From Trichosporon coremiiforme (taxonomy: Eukaryota > Basidiomycota > Tremellomycetes > Trichosporonales > Trichosporonaceae), in assembly GCA_039545355.1 (NCBI GenBank), contig BCJJ01000024.1, positions 434,001 to 498,000 on the forward strand: a stretch of DNA of 64,000 nucleotides, given 5' to 3'. The notes beneath the pieces are model-generated. The model saw only the letters and a program-made list of their open reading frames with translations, ran no database searches and was not told where the DNA came from. The translations under genes were made by a program, and so were the position numbers. This document shows, one piece after another, positions 1 through 12,600 of this stretch (its first letter is position 1; each line of letters starts with the position of its first letter).

Positions 1-680
1 CAGGAGCAGAGGGAGCCGGAGTGAGGACAGCAGAGACCGCGCTGTCCGCAGGGAAGACCGCAGCAGTAGGCGTAACGGGCGACGGGGCTCTGGTAGTGTG
101 GCTCGAAGCAGAGCTCGGCGCCCTCGAGTGTGAGGAGGTCAACGACGGAGCCTGAGACGAAGCCGCAGAGGTTCTAGACCTGGAAGACCTCGAGAAGAAG
201 CTCGAGACCTGAGAGAGAGCCGATGCTTGTCTTGAGTGCGAGACGCCCCGTGGGACTTCGGAGGTGTACGAGGTCTCAGACGCGGAGACCTGGGACGTGT
301 GTGACGGCTGGCGGGAGTGTGCTGGAGAGCCGAAGTTTGAAGCGCTCGACGGTCGGCGCAGCCAGCTGCGCGCCTTGGCCTTGAGCCTCAGCGACCCGAG
401 GCTGGGCAGGTTGGGCGTCCTACTCGAGGTGTATCTTGCGATGTCTGGAGGCCGTCTGTAATGACGGGCTCGGCAACTCTTGCTGCAAAGTAAGGGTGTC
501 TCTTGAGAGTGGTCACTCGTCGGGATGGCAATCTCGGCGACGGCGTACGTCGTTGACGATCAGACAGGCGACGGGACGACGATCCTCGGCGTAGCGTAGG
601 GCGCAGACGGGGGCGATCTTGCCAGAACCAGCAAACAGCAACAGCGATGGACCAACGAGACAACATCGCAACTCTTCCAT
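1..680 (-). CDS. Partial Ser/Arg-rich protein, runs off the left edge
   Basis: Not recognised. On the minus strand one frame is open from about 559 to the left edge (about 186 codons). It reads as a Ser/Thr/Pro/Arg-rich, probably disordered chain with many SxS and RxxS patterns that could be phosphosites. It has no ATG after its upstream stop, so an upstream exon is needed. A phase-compatible model starts at the ATG at 680, splices 549-680 to 1-478 across a 70-nt intron (GTACGC donor, CAAG acceptor), and has 44 codons in exon 1. The exon 1 product is mixed hydrophobic and contains AGSGKIAPVCALRY. Start and first intron are uncertain; the open frame itself is seen directly. It lies in tandem downstream of the CUE-like gene. 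Confidence 0.4.
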
Positions 681-995
681 CGAGGAGCTCGATGGGAGCT
701 GCTCGGGCCACCATGGACCGCCACCAAGCCAAGAGTGTGCGCCTCGGGGCACATCGCACGCCGGCCCCGCACGGACCTCGCGCCCGTTCCTCTCATGATG
801 CTCCCCACAGAATCACTTGCTTACAGCACAGATGCATACGCGCGGAACAGAGAAAACATACAATAGTGATTGAGTTAAAATGGAAAGTCAAAGTGAAGGT
901 GGATATGAAACGATTGTGCACCGAAATACTGCGTGGTGCTTTCTGTGTGGAACTTCTTGATCTTGACCGTACTATAAATGTTCGCCGCTCACTCT
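681..995. other. Intergenic, about 315 bp
   Basis: Lies between two minus-strand genes, so it should hold the 3' end of the CUE-like gene and the promoter of the partial Ser-rich gene. I see no conserved frame or RNA gene. An AT-richer patch at about 860-970 fits a 3' UTR. Confidence 0.4.
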
Positions 996-3900
996 TTACG
1001 TCTGCAGCAGCTCGCCGCGCTTTTCATCCTCGAGGTACGCCCTGTTTGTCAGCCTTTGCTAGCCACAGTGCCCTGGGAACCCTGCGGGGCGCTGAAGTAC
1101 TCACGTCATCGCATAGTTGGTGTCTCCGTATCGCACGAGATAATGCCGGATGGTGCTGCGCTCGGCGTGCGGGAGCATGTCGAGCATGTACCGGACATCC
1201 TCCTCGTTGACACCGTCGTCGCGGCTAAGCGGCGAGAGCCCGTGGGGCGCGTTGATGCTGCTCGCCTTAATGTTCGAGGATGGGCGTCCGAGAAGTCCCG
1301 CAGAGTCGAGGCTCGAGCGCGAACTGTCATAGCTCGTCCGGGAGACGGGGCCGGGGCGCGGACCGTGTGGCGAAGGGCTGTGAGGTGCGCGCGGGCCGTC
1401 GGGCGAGTCGATCGACGCGCGACCAAGCGACGTCGAGGACGACGTGTAGCTCCGCGCCACCTTTCCGTTCACGCCGTTCGCGAGCAGGTTGGTCGGAGGG
1501 CCGAGCGATGAGTTCTCCTTCTCCTTCTTGAGTCGGAGCGCTGACAGCAGCCCACCGCCGCTCCGGTTCTTCGCCGGAGTTGGGGGCGCGGGGTTGCTTG
1601 CCAGACTCTGCATGGACCCGGAACCCTTGACGCTCGCGAGTTGCGGATACGGCAGGTTGTTCAGTGGCACAGTGGTGGTGGTGTCGATCGTCTCCACAGT
1701 CGGAACCCTGATCTCGTTGGCGCGGGTAGCGTCCGATCGCATCGGGAACTCGGACGCGCCAGACACGTTACGCGGCGTCGGTTCACCGACGGTTAAACCG
1801 CGCGGGGCGCCAGACGGATCACGGATGCCCAGGCCCAGTCGCGCCTTGCTGACGTTTTGTCGGGGGGCATTGCCTGCGATGATATCAGTGCAATCCTTGT
1901 CCGCTACCGCCCCTGACGCATCCTTTACTCACGAACATTGTTGCACCACTCGCGCAGACCCGAGTCGGCGCGGACCAGCCCCTCGATGCCCTTCTGGTAG
2001 GCCCGGGCGCGCTCGCCCGGGGTCTTGAGAGCCTTGATGTTGCCAAACATGATGGCGAGCGGCAGCGTCTTGGTAGAGGGCTGCTGCTGCTGGTGCTGGA
2101 ACGTGCCGTTGGTCGGCGACAGCGTGTAGCTGCTGGAGCGCATGGAGAGGATGGACGACGCCTTGCGGACATGCCTGCCAACGTTCTGGCCGACGCTGAT
2201 GGCACTCTGGCCAACGTTGATAGCGCTGCGCTGAGTTCCTGCCAACGCGGACGACACACCCATGCTGCTCATGAGACCCAGACCGACCGCGCTGTTAGAG
2301 CTCGCCGAGTGGATGTGCATGGGCGGGCGCGCGCCTGGGAATTGGGCAGAGGTCGGCGATAACGATGCACCGTCGCCAGATGAGACGGAAGACGATGTGC
2401 GCGGCGGCAAGGCCGAGGTCGCTAAGTCGCTGCGAGGGTGGGACGGAGTCGACTTTTCCGGCTCGCTGAGCAGAGGCGGCGGCGTGTCCTGCGAGTTGAT
2501 GAGACCAATCTCGTCGACGGCATTGTCAACAACATGGGTCAGGTCCTGGATCGTGTTCGAGTTGGTCATCTGGGACGACGATCGGGCGTCGTCACCGCCC
2601 GGGGAAGGATCTGTCTTGGAGCGGAGCTGCTGTGAGGATCGCGGGGAAGTGACTGGCGTGTGGGGCGTATTGATGATCGTAGGCAGGGTTGTGGTGCGAT
2701 ACGGGGCCGTCGAGTTGTACGAGGTGTTAGTGACCGGTTCGACCGGTGTGGTGGACGTTGGAGACGCAGTAAACACCGTGCTTGATTCCTGAACGGCTGA
2801 CAGATTCCTGAGTCTGATTAGCACGGACCTCCTGATGCTCATATATCGGTAATCATGTTACGCACGGTTGCCGCAGCTCACTGCGTGGTGGCGGGTCAGG
2901 GCTTCGACGAGGCGGTTGCTGTGGTGATGCACTGCGCTGCTGCTGCTGCTGTTGCTGTTGTTTCACAGACATTAACACTTCAGGCTTGTCGAGCGACTGT
3001 GATCGGCGCGGGGGATCGACCTTGGCTGCGGGCAGTAAGCTTGCCGGACGACCCGGCAGTCTCAGATCGCCGAACGACGTTTTGTGCGCGGGCGCACTAT
3101 GCGGCGTCTCGGGCTCGGTATGCGGGGAAGCGGACAAGCGCCGCGGTCTCTCCTGTCGGCCACCGCTGGCAATCCTGCTCGAGCTCGAGCCCTGTGACGG
3201 CGTTGAGCGGCGCGAGTCCGGTCCTTCGCTGCCTGGCGCGCTCCCTCCCGGTCGGACGGACAGCCTTCCTTTAGAACTGCTGTTTGACGACACGGGCGAC
3301 GGCTTAGCTAACATGTCGGTGCTTCCCTGGGGGGTCTTCTCTCCCGAATCGGCGCTCCGCGGCGACGGCGACTTGCCCCAATCGGTCAGGTCGGTGTTGA
3401 CAGCGACGCGTGGACGGTCTGAGCGCTCGTTCATCATCTCTTGCGTCGGCGTTACGAGCTTCTCTGCAATCGTCGACCCGGCCGACCCGGGCTGAGCCTT
3501 GTTCCAGTTGCTGCCGCCCTGGTGGGCCCATTCATCGAATGTCGGGTCTAAGAGCACGTCGATGTCGCCGTTCATGTCGACCATACCCTTGCGGTGCGAG
3601 TGGAGGCGCGCAAGCTCGTCCTGTATCGCCGTATCGCGGCGCACCAGTGATGACGGAATGGGTGCCGGAGTGTCGTCGACCGAGTACTGGCTCTCGCCTG
3701 ACTCAGAATCGGGGCGGCTCGGGGGTCGGCTGGGTAAGCGGCGGTGCGAGTGGGATGAGTAGCTGCTGGCCGGGGAAGACGTCTGCGTCGATGTCGGAAT
3801 CGGGGGAAGGGGCGGGCGTTTCCGTCGCGTGGACGTTGACCGGACCGTGTCCGAGCCCGAGTCGACGGTCATCTGTGCTGTGCTGGGCGGTTGCGGAGAC

Positions 3901-4724
3901 GGTGACGGAGAGGGAAGGTGAGGAAGACGCTGTGGTTGGTGGTGCGAATGCATGGTATGCGTGGGGTGGGTCGTGTTTTGTGCACCATGAGGCGTGATGC
4001 CGGCATCCGGGATCATGGGTAACGATCTCTTCGAGGTTGTCGAGGTTAAAGTTGAGGACGCGCTATGCGCATTGCGCGCACTAGGCGGGAGCTGGCTTGA
4101 TGCTGGCGGGGGTGTCGGACGACTCGACGTCGCCTGCATTGTCGTGTTCAGGTCATCCGTGCTGTCCGGTTCCGCGACGAGTTGGAGGCCGCGGGAGCCC
4201 TTTGGACTCTCCCCTCCGATGATGACCTCCTGGAAGCTCATCTGAGAGTGTGACTTGCCGTCGTGGAGGAGAGGGTTGGGTGAGATCGAGTAAGGGGACG
4301 AGAGGACAGTGTGGGACGTGCTAGTCTCGAGCGGAGAGGAAATCGTCCCGAGACTAGAGGAGAAGGACTCGCTCCTTCCTCCCGCCGAGGACGACCAGTA
4401 GTACTGCAGAGCCTCGGAAGCTCCTGTGGATCGCCGTTTCGCTAGAGTTGAGGGGTCAGGCAGCGTCGCAGGGCCATAGTCGGACAGGGCTGGGGACGGG
4501 GTCAGCGAGGCTGTGTCGATGGGGGACAATGGAGTGCGAGTGTGAGGAGGAGGTCGCTGTGTTTCGGGCAGGATGGGGGATGAAGCGAAAAGCATAAACG
4601 CGTGAGGAGGTAGTGCGTGTATGTCGACGAGACCATGTGTCTTTGTGTTGTTTCCAACGGTGCCAGTGTCCTGTCCTGGGTTGTCCTGGGATCTCCGGAT
4701 GCTCCGGGACGGATGCGGATGCAT
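996..4724 (-). CDS. Large Ser/Pro-rich protein with C-terminal CUE-like domain
   Basis: Exons 4724-2866, 2807-1933, 1873-1105 and 1041-996. The introns are 58, 59 and 63 nt with GTGCGT/GTGAGT donors, and the total stays in frame (about 1182 residues from the ATG at 4724). The first two thirds are Ser/Pro/Thr-rich and low complexity, with an eight-Gln run near 2940. A more ordered stretch around 2060-1930 contains GERARAYQKGIEGLV. The C-terminus (about 1210-1000) reads EEDVRYMLDMLPHAERSTI followed by YGDTNYAMTAYLED, which fits the CUE fold: a variant of the MFP motif, then an acidic residue before the AM-x-x-L helix. CUE domains bind ubiquitin, so a role as an adaptor is an inference. The last 46-nt exon completes this domain. 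A spliced upstream start at 5395 would add a hydrophobic anchor (see findings). The specific family is not recognised. Confidence 0.72.
2937..2961 (-). repeat. CAG/CAA repeat encoding eight Gln
   Basis: A CTG/TTG run on the plus strand reads as mixed CAG and CAA codons on the minus strand, giving eight consecutive glutamines inside the CUE-like gene. The codon mix suggests selection for the amino acid run rather than a recent pure triplet expansion. Confidence 0.8.
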
Positions 4725-7194
4725 GTGCACGAGAATCGTGAATGCAGCCGTTGCAGCCGCTGCAGCAATAGCAGAGCAGCCGCGCAGGAGAGCTAGGAGA
4801 GCTGAATGCGTTCCCGGCCTGAGGTGGTGCCAGGGCAGGTGTCAGATGCCGTTGGTCGCCCGCGGATACGGGAACCAACGAGGACCTTGACCTTAATCCC
4901 CGCGACGCGCTACCCGAGGCGAGGTCAGAGAGCCTGGCAGGCCTGGCACATGCATCCAAGTCTGCAGGAGTCTTTCCGACGCGTCGCACGCAGGTTTCGC
5001 AACTTTTTAGAGCAGGGGACAAGCAGGGTTTCCAAGCAAAGATGCAGAGCCGTCCACCCAGTCCGATGAATTGCTTGTCCCAACATCAAACCGGTCCAGG
5101 ACATGTAGGACACAGCATAACCGCTGCCGCTTGCAGTGCACAAGAAGCTAGCGGCTCATGTGCATAGCGTGCATAGCAATGCCTTATCAGCACTGCCAGA
5201 ACAGCCGGTCATCCTGATACAGTCCCGCACAGCACATGGCGGATTAGGGACACAGCTTCCAGGAAACTTCTTTCTCGGACCAAACAACCATCACCTCTCC
5301 ACATCCACGAAAAAGTCAAACTCACGAGAAGGTATCGTACCCCCGTACATCGACAGGGCCTCGCTGCTCGGCGACGGCGACGTCGAGAGGAACATGGCGC
5401 CGTGGGACCGGGGCAGCATTGTGTCGCCTTTTGATCAATGTTTGGTGAAGCGAGTTGGCGGCGCTGCCGAAAGAGAAATGGCGGGGTAGGGAGGGAGTGA
5501 AGAGGAGGCGGGGGGGCGGAGGGGGGATGGCGTACGCTTCAACAGCGCAGATCAATGGAGATCAAAGGGGCCGTTCTGGGGAAATGGACATGGGAGGCGG
5601 CCGTGCTCGTCGTTTGTTTTGCAGGACGTTGACGGTAAGGCGTTGTGGGGGGTGGGATGGGTAATATTCGCGGCGAGGCTGGTTCGTAACTCGGCCGGGG
5701 TATCGCTGGGGACGCCGGGTCGAGGGCGAGGAGTCGTGCGTCGTGAGGGATCGATCTGCAGGGAACGATGGTAGGTGGTGACTAGCAAGATGGTGGTGGT
5801 GGAAATGTCGAGTGCAACATTGACTCAATGTCGAGGTAGGTCCGAGGTGCAATGTTGGTCGACCGAGTGAGGAGGTGATCTGCGAGATCTCACTCCCTGT
5901 GTACCTGCGTCGGCTGGATATTCGCGCTCCGACAAGCAACAAGGTGCTTTCGATTGCATAGCTCGCTACCAAGCCATTGCAGGCCATGGCAGCCATGGCA
6001 GCCTGGAATCAGCCGTATACCCCGTACATGCGCAGAGGCGCAGGTCGCAGGCAGGGGCATACTCGCATGCCGTCAGTGAGTGCAGGCCAGGTCCGCAGGT
6101 CCGCATGAAGCGACATGAGGGTTTGGTCCACCTGGTCTGGGTCCGAGGTACCACATCTTTCGAGACTGCGTTGGCTGTGTGAGAGCAAGCGGCGCAGCGG
6201 GGCTGTCACTAATGAAGCATGCCTGCGCCAAGTCCACCAGATCCCTGCAATAGGGGCATGTAATCCCATGTAATCATAGGCCCGAAGAAGAAGAGTTCAG
6301 CCATGTTCTACGCCTGTTCAGCCAGCAGCGCCAAGGACGCCAGTTCACACCAGCATTGACGTCTCGTCCAAGCGCTCCACAATGTCCCATAAACTCTCCC
6401 TGTGAAGATGTGTCCTGGAATCCTGGAGATCCTGGGTTTGTCCTGGAAAAAAGAGCAGACAAACAAACCCACCACCCTCTTCTGCCCTTCCAGCGGAGGC
6501 TTACACAGACGAAAGAGAGCACGAGAGCAGGTTCGTCTCGAAAAAGGGTGTTGGAAAAGCTGACCAGGGCATGCAGGGAAGGTGGCCAGGGAGTCTGTCA
6601 GCCCCTGGGAAGATGGCCAGTCGTCTCTGGACCGCGTCGCCGATATCCTCCATGCCACCCTCCAGGAAGAGCGCTGGACGCCGCGGTCCTGCGCCGTCGC
6701 TCATAAAACAGCGCCGGCAGCGCCGAAACGACATGTCCGATGGACTGGGCAGTGACCGCGGATACGGTCTGGGTAGAACCCTTTGCCCAACGTCTGCACG
6801 CGGATCTCATTGTTCCCAAACGAGCGCGAGAAGCGCGTGCTCATCTGACCTTTTCCGTGCTGCTTGTGGACATCCGAGCCCGAAAATTCCTGCCTGGTTC
6901 CAAAATCGTGTCCTACCCTGTTCCTATCCATGGCTTCTGCCAGCTTGCACCGAGACGAAGGCCTGATGCACGGGTGCTGACCGGTGGGTGGGTCAGTCCT
7001 TGCTGAACTCTGTTCAGAGCGCACAAACACCACCCAGCTCACTTCCCGGCGGTAATGGCCATGAAAAAGGCATCACGTACACACGCGTACGACTTCGTCG
7101 CATAAACGCTAGTCATCATGAACATGCAGAAGCCCTAGTACAACTCTTCTCCCACTGTCCACCGCTGCTATCTAACGATCTATAACCCACGGTT
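4725..7194. other. 2.5 kb gap, probable leader and first exon of the CUE-like gene
   Basis: Holds no long convincing frame. On the minus strand a 70-nt candidate first exon (5395-5326) begins with an ATG and ends at a GTGAGT donor. Upstream of it, 5470-5530 is a strong pyrimidine tract (minus strand), typical of fungal promoters and start regions. The stretch 4725-4801 is open and hydrophobic in the frame of the downstream gene. From 5550 to 7190 I see only short overlapping frames on both strands and no RNA gene. Confidence 0.4.
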
Positions 7195-9146
7195 TCACTC
7201 ATAATCAGGCACAACCTCGCCTGCATGCACGCGCGTCCAGAATGTAAACGTCTTGAACACGGGTTCCTTGTCCTTTGCGCCCTCGGCGTCGTCGGCCCGG
7301 TACGTGAACCGCACCTCGAGGTCGAACTGGTGTAAGCATATGCATCCGCGGACCCAAACATGTAAAGAGGCATAAACAGTCTGCCGAGCCCCGTACGACG
7401 TGCCCGCCCTGGGAACTGACGCTTCGGGGATGGTTTCAGTTGCAGCGGTCTGCACAAGGAACACCTCTCGGGACCGACCTAGCAGCCCAGAACGAGGCGC
7501 ATGCCCGCCTCGACATGGGGTAGACGAATCTGGGGTCATGAACGTACCTCGACAGGACCTTCCTCAGCGTCCGGTAACACTTCGAGCTCGAGACCGACTT
7601 TAGAGACGTTCCCCCGTTTCTCGACGTCCGACCCTGCCTGATGCGCTCGCGTCGAACGCGTCAGGCTGAGGCGCTTCCGATCGTCAAACTCGTCCTCGCC
7701 CCCGGAGTCATCCTCATCTTCGTCGTCGTACGCGAACGTCTCCTTTAATGCTCCGACTGTGAAGTGCGCAGTCGGAATATGAATGAGATGGTTCGGAGGT
7801 ATTGAGTGCTTTTGGTGGGGCGCCGACAACCGGATCTGGATAGGGTCGTACAGTGGGTTCGTGAAAGCTAGTTGGAACGAGTACTGCTGTGTCAGCTGCG
7901 ATGAAGCATGATTCAGCTCACCACCTCGCCTGCCTTCAGCGGTTCGCGCATGCTCTGGTCCACCTCCTGACCCGGCGGGAGGCGTGTCCGTCTCCGGTCC
8001 TTGCGCCGCTTCTCCATGTCTTCCTCCGTCATGCCCGCGGGTACAGTCTCACCGCGGCGATGGCGTCGTCGGCCCAGCTCTAGCGCAGGGAGGTAATTCG
8101 ACGCCACCATCTTGATGAGCATGCGCACACTCTTGGTGTCGGGCTGAATCAAGATGTGGCGGCACGTTGGACTCGGACACCGCTTCGTCAACTTGGCCTG
8201 CAGCGGGATGCGTTCTGGAACGGCGTCCTTGGCTGTTCTCGAGACAGCCCACGCACCCTCCCACCGCTTGTCCAGCGGCGTGGTGTTCTCGCCAGTCATC
8301 TCCCGCAGCGCGTCGATGTCGTTCTCGTCCTTCCCCTCTTCTACTGATCGCCAAGCGTGTTTCGCCTCGTACTTGCCCAGCTCGTCCCAGCCCGCTCTCC
8401 CCTTGTCGTCCCCAGCAACTCGGCGTTTCGGACGGGCTAAGGGAGAACCCGGGACATCGCGTCCCAGCGCGCGGGCGGCAGCCTGTGTGATCTTGCCGAT
8501 GTGTCGAGTTGGCACTCGTCTTGAGTGGCCGGTCTTCGGGTTCACGGATGGGGTGTCCTGGATGTAGTTCTCAAGGTGGTCCTTCAGCTGGTCAAACTCG
8601 GCCTGCTCTTCCTCTGGAGCTGGGTAGACATTGACGGCTTGACCTGAAGCCAGTCAGTTGGTGGTCGCCGGTCACAGAGCTGTTACTCACTGGCAAGCGA
8701 GGAAGGCTTATCGAAAAGCCATCCGATCTCGTGACTAGACCACTTGCACAATGGGCACAGGAAGAAATATGGCGCTCCGCCAACATGGTGTCCTCTTTCG
8801 TCCTGCTTCATCGACGGCAGGACAGACAGAGCAACGCAGCACTGCGGGCAGGCGAAGCAGGACCGAGCGCACCTGATCCGGTCAGCTGCGCATGAGGGGT
8901 CGGATGAGCTCACCTGTTTTTGTCGGCGCGCACATTGGCAGTGGGCACGTCGAACAGACAGTTAGGGCAGTAGTAGCTAGCAACCTCGACGGAGATGCAC
9001 TCTGAACACCTGATTGCGTCGCATTCCTCGCAAAAGTAGAGGGAAGGCAGTTCTGAGAGGTCGGCCGACGACGAAGCGAAGGACGGGGCAAGGGGTGCTC
9101 GCGGAGTGTCCAGATGTGGACAGTGGTATGTGACGTTCTGGACCAT
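7195..9146 (-). CDS. DCTN4: Dynactin subunit 4 (p62)
   Basis: p62 sits at the pointed end of the dynactin Arp filament and helps dynein-dynactin move cargo. Exons 9146-8914, 8872-8691, 8643-7922, 7886-7548 and 7326-7195 sum to 1608 nt (535 residues, in frame). The N-terminus carries the family's cysteine clusters: CEECDAIRCSEC, YYCPNC, then CARSCFACPQCC and FLCPLCKW, the last two after the first intron. The middle is charged and contains a cysteine pair, CPSPTCRHI. The C-terminus ends in the conserved beta-rich region FDLEVRFTYR. I start at the ATG at 9146 because the protein then begins just before the first Cys cluster as in other members; the longer frame to 9422 looks like leader sequence. 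The last intron is long (221 nt). The 35-nt third intron ends in tandem CAGCAG, so one Gln may be optional. Confidence 0.93.
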
Positions 9147-9661
9147 GCTGCCGGGCTGGTTTGAACGCGTAAAGTCGCGTCGGGTGGTCGCGCTCGCTGT
9201 TGTTGTTGCTGTCCGGGACGCCGTTCGTCGTCGGTCGTGATGACGAGCAGTGGCCGCTGGACCTCCACCTCGAATGTCCACATCGAAGTTTCCACGTGGA
9301 GAACAATATACGGAACCCCCGTTAAGATGAGGTGGCAGTCGGACGTGGAAGTTCGGTCCACAGCGCCAGAGCGCCGGTTCTGAGCGGCAAATGCCCTGGA
9401 CTGATATTTCTGAATACGGCACGACGACGCGTCAAAGAACGTTGGTAGCGTCAGCAGCCCACCAGACGCTGACAAAGCCGCTCATTTCCTTCACTCTCGA
9501 CTCTGTCACACCCAGATCTAGACATATACGGTCTGTAACCATCTGGTCTCTGTCGCCACCGGTGGTGCACGTACCTCCCCGACATTACTCGGCTGTAACC
9601 TTATCCTGCCTCAAGCCTATCGACCATCGCCCACTTCCGCTCCCGACTGCGTTTGCTCGAA
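9147..9661. promoter_or_regulatory. Shared divergent promoter of p62 and the calcium ATPase
   Basis: 515 bp between two divergent start codons, so it should drive both genes. The ATPase side (about 9480-9655) is pyrimidine-rich on the plus strand. I do not recognise a specific factor site. Confidence 0.5.
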
Positions 9662-12600
9662 ATGTTGGACAAGGCCTGGACACAAAGTCCGAACGACGTC
9701 CTCGTCCACTTCGGCACGGACGCAACTAGTGGTCTGACCGACGAGCAGGTCGTTCAGCATCGCAACATCTACGGCGCGAACAAGCTGCAGGAGTCTGAGC
9801 CTACCTCGCTCATCGCCCTTGTGCTCGCCCAGTTCGAGGACCAGCTCGTGCTGATCCTCTTGGGATCTGCTGTTGTTTCGTTTGTCCTTGCGCTGTTCGA
9901 GGACACCTCTGGAAACTGGTTGACCGCCTTTGTCGAGCCTCTCGTCATCCTCCTCATTCTGATCGCCAATGCCGTCGTCGGCGTCGTCCAGGAGAGCAAC
10001 GCCGAGAAGGCCATCGATGCCCTCAAGGAGTACTCCCCCGATGAGGCGAACGTCTACCGCAACGGCCGCCTCGTGAAGATTCCCGCTGCCGACCTCGTCC
10101 CCGGCGACATCATCTCCGTTCACGTCGGCGACCGCATTCCTGCCGACTGCCGCATCATCAGCTTTTCTTCGAGCTCGTTCCGCGTCGACCAGGCCATGCT
10201 CACCGGCGAGAGTATGAGTGTGCCGAAGACCGACGCTATTGTCAAGGACGAGGGTGCCGTGAAGCAGGACATGACGAATATTCTCTTCGCGGGTACGACG
10301 GTTGTGAACGGCGCCGCCAAAGCCGTCGTTGTCCTGACGGGCGAGAAGACTGCTCTTGGTGCGATCCACTCGTCGATCGCGGACAAGGACGACGAGGAAG
10401 AGAAGACGCCGCTGAAGCGCCAGCTCGACGAGTTTGGCGACCAGCTCGCCAAGGTCATCTCCGTTATTTGTGTCCTCGTCTGGCTCGTCAACTACCGCAA
10501 CTTTTCCGACCCGACCCACCACGGCTGGGTCAAGGGCTCAATCTACTACCTCAAGATTGCCGTCGCGCTTGCCGTCGCTGCCATTCCCGAGGGTCTCGCC
10601 GCCGTTATCACTGCCTGTCTCGCCCTCGGCACGAAGAAGATGGCCAAGCAGGGTGCGATCGTCCGCCACCTGCCCTCTGTCGAGACGCTCGGCTGCACTA
10701 ACGTCATCTGTTCCGACAAGACGGGAACGCTCACGACGAACCAGATGAGCGTCGCCCGGTTCCTTACAGTCGACTCTGACGGCGTCGCCGAGTTCCAGGT
10801 CGGCGGCACGACGTACGCTCCTACCGGTTCTGTATCTACGATGTCAGGCGAGTATGCACCAAAGGAGCTCGTGCGCACGGCTCCGGTCGACAAGCTCGTC
10901 GAGATTTGCTCCATCTGCAACGACGCCAAGGTCAACTACCACGACGAGTCGAATACGTACACGAACGTCGGTGAGCCGACCGAGGCTGCCATGCGCGTCC
11001 TTGTGGAGAAGCTCGGTTCGGACCAGGATGCTTTCAACGCTACGCTGGATGCTATGACGCCCGCTCAGCGCGCCATGGCCGTGAACGACCACTTCGAGTC
11101 TCGCATTGAGCGCCTTCTTACGTTTGAGTTTACGCGCGATCGCAAGTCTATGTCTGTCCTGACTTCGAACAATGGCAAGGTCTCGCTTCTTGTCAAAGGA
11201 GCGCCGGAGAGCATCCTCGAGCGGTGCACGTCTGTCATCACGCCCAACGGTGTCAAGCCTCTCTCGGCTGGCGTGAAGGCCCAGATCGACCAGAAGCAGC
11301 AGGAGTACGGTGCCCAGGGTCTGCGTACGCTCGCGCTCGCCTACGTCGAGGAGGACGACACGGACATTTCGCACTACAAGTCTGAGTCGTCTGACGACTA
11401 TGTCCGTTTCGAGCAAAACATGACCTTCGTCGGTCTCGTGGGCATGCTGGACCCTCCCCGACCCGGAGTCCGGGACGCGATCGAGTCCTGTCGCAAGGCT
11501 GGTATCCGCACCATCGTGATCACGGGCGACAACAAGTCGACGGCTGAGACGATCTGTCGCCAGATCGGCGTGTTTGGCTCTGACGAGGACCTGCGCGGCA
11601 AGTCATTCACCGGCCGCGAGTTTGATGCTCTCTCTCCCCAGGCCAAGCTGGACGCTATCCAGCATGCCTCGCTCTTCTCACGGACCGAGCCGACGCACAA
11701 GAGCCAGCTCGTCGACCTGCTCCAGTCCCAGGGTCTGATTGTCGCCATGACGGGAGACGGAGTCAACGACGCGCCGGCACTGAAGCGCGCCGACATTGGC
11801 ATCGCGATGGGCAGCGGCACCGACGTCGCCAAGCTCGCGAGCGACATGGTCCTGACCACGAATAACTTCACGACCATCGAGGGCGCCGTCAAGGAGGGCC
11901 GCAACATTTACAACAACACGAAGCAGTTCATCCGGTACCTCATCTCGTCTAACATTGGCGAGGTGTTCAGTATCTTCCTGACTGTCCTCCTCGGCCTGCC
12001 CGAGGGCCTGATTCCGATCCAGCTTCTACTCGTCAACCTGTCGACTGATGCCGCTCCCGCAATGGCCCTCGGTTTTAACAAGCCGGACCACCACATCATG
12101 ACCTCCCCGCCGCGCCGCGCGAACGCTCCTCTGATTACCAAGTGGCTCTTCCTGCGCTACCTCATCGTCGGTCTTTACGTCGGTCTCGCCACCGTCGGAG
12201 GATACGTTTGGTGGTTCACGTCGTACGCCGACGGCCCCAAGATCTCCTGGCACGAGCTGACGCACTTCCACTCCTCCGTGACGCGTTTCAACGGCGAGAA
12301 GCTCTTCCTGCCCAACACCTTCCCGCAAAAGTCGGGCAGCACCATGTCGCTCACGATCCTCGTCGTGATCGAGATGCTGAACGCGTGCAACGCCCTGTCC
12401 GAGAACGAGTCTCTTCTGACTCTGCCAGTCTGGACGAACCCGTACCTCGTCCTCGCCATTGCAGGCAGCATGATTGGACACTGCATCATCCTGTACACAC
12501 CCTTCCTCGCCGACCTCTTCCAGGTCGTGCCCCTGAACTGGGCCGAGTGGAAGACGGTCCTCGCCCTCTCGCTCCCTGTCATCCCTATCGACGAGGCGCT

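Noticed and set aside
9147..9422. Longer start for p62
   Set aside because: The extra residues are Arg/Thr-rich and unlike family members; the ATG at 9146 puts the first Cys cluster at the expected distance.
9617..10522. 301-codon antisense frame under the calcium ATPase, and similar ones at 12026-12709 and 10844-11416
   Set aside because: They mirror the codon bias of the ATPase, which fully accounts for the region; composition is Val/Arg/Asp-heavy with no domain.
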